Below are positions 6,337 through 7,705 of a stretch of DNA of 7,705 nucleotides, in pieces. The DNA lies in NCBI GenBank assembly GCA_002469915.1, contig DKOG01000232.1, forward strand, positions 1 through 7,705. The letters are read 5' to 3'. The first letter of the stretch is position 1. Each line of letters begins with the position of its first letter. The notes beneath the pieces were generated by a model. The model worked only from the letters and a program-made list of their open reading frames with translations, searched no databases and was not told the origin of the DNA. This DNA is from Bacteroidetes bacterium UBA7368. Lineage in GTDB: Bacteria > Bacteroidota > Rhodothermia > Rhodothermales > UBA10348. The translations under genes and the position numbers were made by a program.

Positions 6337-7705
6337 ATGCAAGGAAACGGATTCAAGATTTTCCTCACGGTCTTCTTTTTCGCAATCACGGGATACTATT
6401 TGTATCCCTCGGTTCAGAGTTACTTTATCGCTCAAGATAAAAGTGAACTCGTAGGCGAAGAATTAGCCACTTACGAACAGGAAAACCTCACTAAAATTCG
6501 CAATGCTCAAGAAAAGGCGTTAAAGCTTGGTCTTGACCTGCAAGGCGGAATGCACGTCACCCTTGAAGTGCGTGTAGAAGCCATGATCTCGGAGCTTGCA
6601 ACCGATGTAGACGATCTGTTTACGGAAGTGCTCGCCGTCGCTAGCCAGCAGGCAAGCGAAACCGATAACCCAATTATTGATCTGTTCGTAACGGAGTTTG
6701 AGTCTCGCGATGCGAGTGCCAGACTATCTCGTTACTTCAGAAACGAAGAGGCGGGCATTACGCGACGCTCCTCAAATGCTGACGTTGCAGCTTATCTCCG
6801 ATTGGAATCTGATGAAGCCGTTGATCGCGCTATCTCTATTATTCGAGATCGTGTTGACCGTTACGGTGTAACAGAACCCAGCATCCAGAAGCAGGGAACA
6901 CGTCGTGTTATCGTGGAGCTTCCAGGTATTGACGATCCAGACCGAATTAGAGGTCTGCTTCGTGGAACAGCTCGTTTGGAGTTTCATCTCATGATTGATC
7001 CTGCAGAAAACGTCCGTTCTCTGCAGCGCATTATCGCGTACTACGATACGGGTGTAGATTCAACAGCGACAGGAGACGATTCTGTTGCGGAAGCCGATAC
7101 CACTCTCGATATCAACGACCTGCTCGATTCAGAAGAGCTTACTTCAGGAAACGAGCTATTGGACGTGATGCAGCCGCTCGGTCAGGGCGTCATGTTCGGC
7201 CAGGTACTCGAAAGTGATACCACTGCGGCAAACACACTGCTTTCCAATCCAGTAATTGCTGAGATGTTACCTCGAGGCGTAAGTCTCATGTACACTTCCA
7301 GTCCCGTAGGAACAACGGCAGATGGGGAAGAAGTCTACGCGCTTCTAGGTGTTCGTGACGACATTGAGCTAACGGGAGACGTTATTACCGATGCACGAGT
7401 CGATTTCGATCAGCGAACCAACGTACCGGAAGTGACCATGGTCATGAATTCGGAAGGTTCTCGGACTTGGGCCAGACTCACGGGTGCCAACGTTGGAAAT
7501 AATATTGCCATCGTTTTGGACGGGGTGGTGTATTCCTATCCAAACGTTCTCGGTCGTATTTCCGGTGGACGATCTAACATCACTAATCTGGAGTCTCAAG
7601 CCGAGGCGCAGGACATCGTAACCGTTCTCAAGTCTGGAGCATTGCCTGCTCCCGTTGAAATTGTGCAGGAAAGCACGGTTGGCGCAAGTCTTGGTCAAGC
7701 ATCTA
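6337..7705 (+). CDS. secD: Protein translocase subunit SecD (possibly fused SecDF), 3' end missing
   Basis: SecD works with SecF behind SecYEG, using the proton gradient to pull secreted proteins across the inner membrane. The 456 visible codons are uninterrupted and run off the right edge. Residues 7-25 form transmembrane helix 1. The family signature LGLDLQGGMHVTLEV is at 64-78. The first periplasmic (P1) subdomain carries AISIIRDRVDRYGVTEPSIQ (165-184) and VELPGIDDPDRIRGLLRGTA (193-212). The later P1 part carries LTGDVITDARVDFDQ (345-359), GNNIAIVLDGVVYS (387-400), and SQAEAQDIVTVLKSGALPAPVEI (420-442), which ends just before helix 2. An acidic segment near 238-275 looks like a lineage-specific insertion. 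The membrane helices with the proton-path residues, and any SecF domain, lie outside the window. Bacteroidota often fuse SecD and SecF, so fusion is likely but not visible. The start is the ATG at 6337, which leaves a short cytoplasmic N-terminus. Confidence 0.95.
   Translation, partial: MQGNGFKIFLTVFFFAITGYYLYPSVQSYFIAQDKSELVGEELATYEQENLTKIRNAQEKALKLGLDLQGGMHVTLEVRVEAMISELATDVDDLFTEVLAVASQQASETDNPIIDLFVTEFESRDASARLSRYFRNEEAGITRRSSNADVAAYLRLESDEAVDRAISIIRDRVDRYGVTEPSIQKQGTRRVIVELPGIDDPDRIRGLLRGTARLEFHLMIDPAENVRSLQRIIAYYDTGVDSTATGDDSVAEADTTLDINDLLDSEELTSGNELLDVMQPLGQGVMFGQVLESDTTAANTLLSNPVIAEMLPRGVSLMYTSSPVGTTADGEEVYALLGVRDDIELTGDVITDARVDFDQRTNVPEVTMVMNSEGSRTWARLTGANVGNNIAIVLDGVVYSYPNVLGRISGGRSNITNLESQAEAQDIVTVLKSGALPAPVEIVQESTVGASLGQAS

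Noticed and set aside
7369..7698. 109-codon minus-strand frame inside secD
   Set aside because: It is opposite conserved SecD P1 motifs, so it is a shadow.
1..7705. CRISPR array, tRNA or rRNA gene, insertion sequence, phage or toxin-antitoxin genes
   Set aside because: No regularly spaced repeats, cloverleaf-like segments, transposase motifs or terminal inverted repeats were seen; nearly all the sequence is accounted for by housekeeping and transport genes.

Overview
The window is an ordinary-looking bacterial chromosome segment with roughly balanced base composition. It most resembles the Bacteroidota/Rhodothermota/Balneolota assemblage. That placement is inference, from the style of the SecD periplasmic region, the heme O and heme A synthase sequences, and the lack of Shine-Dalgarno motifs before most starts. 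No database search was possible.

Layout. Positions 1-1328 (+) hold the 3' part of a DHA2-type (EmrB/QacA-like) MFS drug exporter, cut by the left window edge. It converges on a tightly packed minus-strand block, read right to left: ctaA (heme A synthase, 5413-4502), ctaB (heme O synthase, 4467-3559), rlmN (23S rRNA/tRNA A-C2 methyltransferase, 3539-2454), a 75-residue two-helix membrane protein of unknown function (2448-2221) and an MscS-family channel (2177-1356). Gaps of 34, 19, 5 and 43 bases suggest one transcript. CtaB and CtaA act in sequence, heme b to heme o to heme a, so the front of the block supplies the cofactor of an aa3-type terminal oxidase. No oxidase subunit gene is present here.

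A 334-base divergent region (5414-5747) separates ctaA from a rightward pair. It holds an 8-bp hairpin, a 14-base palindrome and a candidate ctaA promoter. To its right lie an unrecognised 137-codon ORF with a Sec signal peptide (5748-6161), a 175-base gap rich in predicted RNA structure including a perfect 11-bp terminator-like stem (6244-6270), and secD (6337 onward), which is cut by the right edge after 456 codons with its frame intact.

The most interesting feature is the right end. An orphan secreted ORF immediately precedes secD and is followed by structured RNA. This arrangement resembles the nascent-chain Sec monitors (SecM before secA, VemP before secDF2, MifM before yidC2, ApdA/ApdP before secDF), but no known arrest motif is present. 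It is a hypothesis to test, not an identification.
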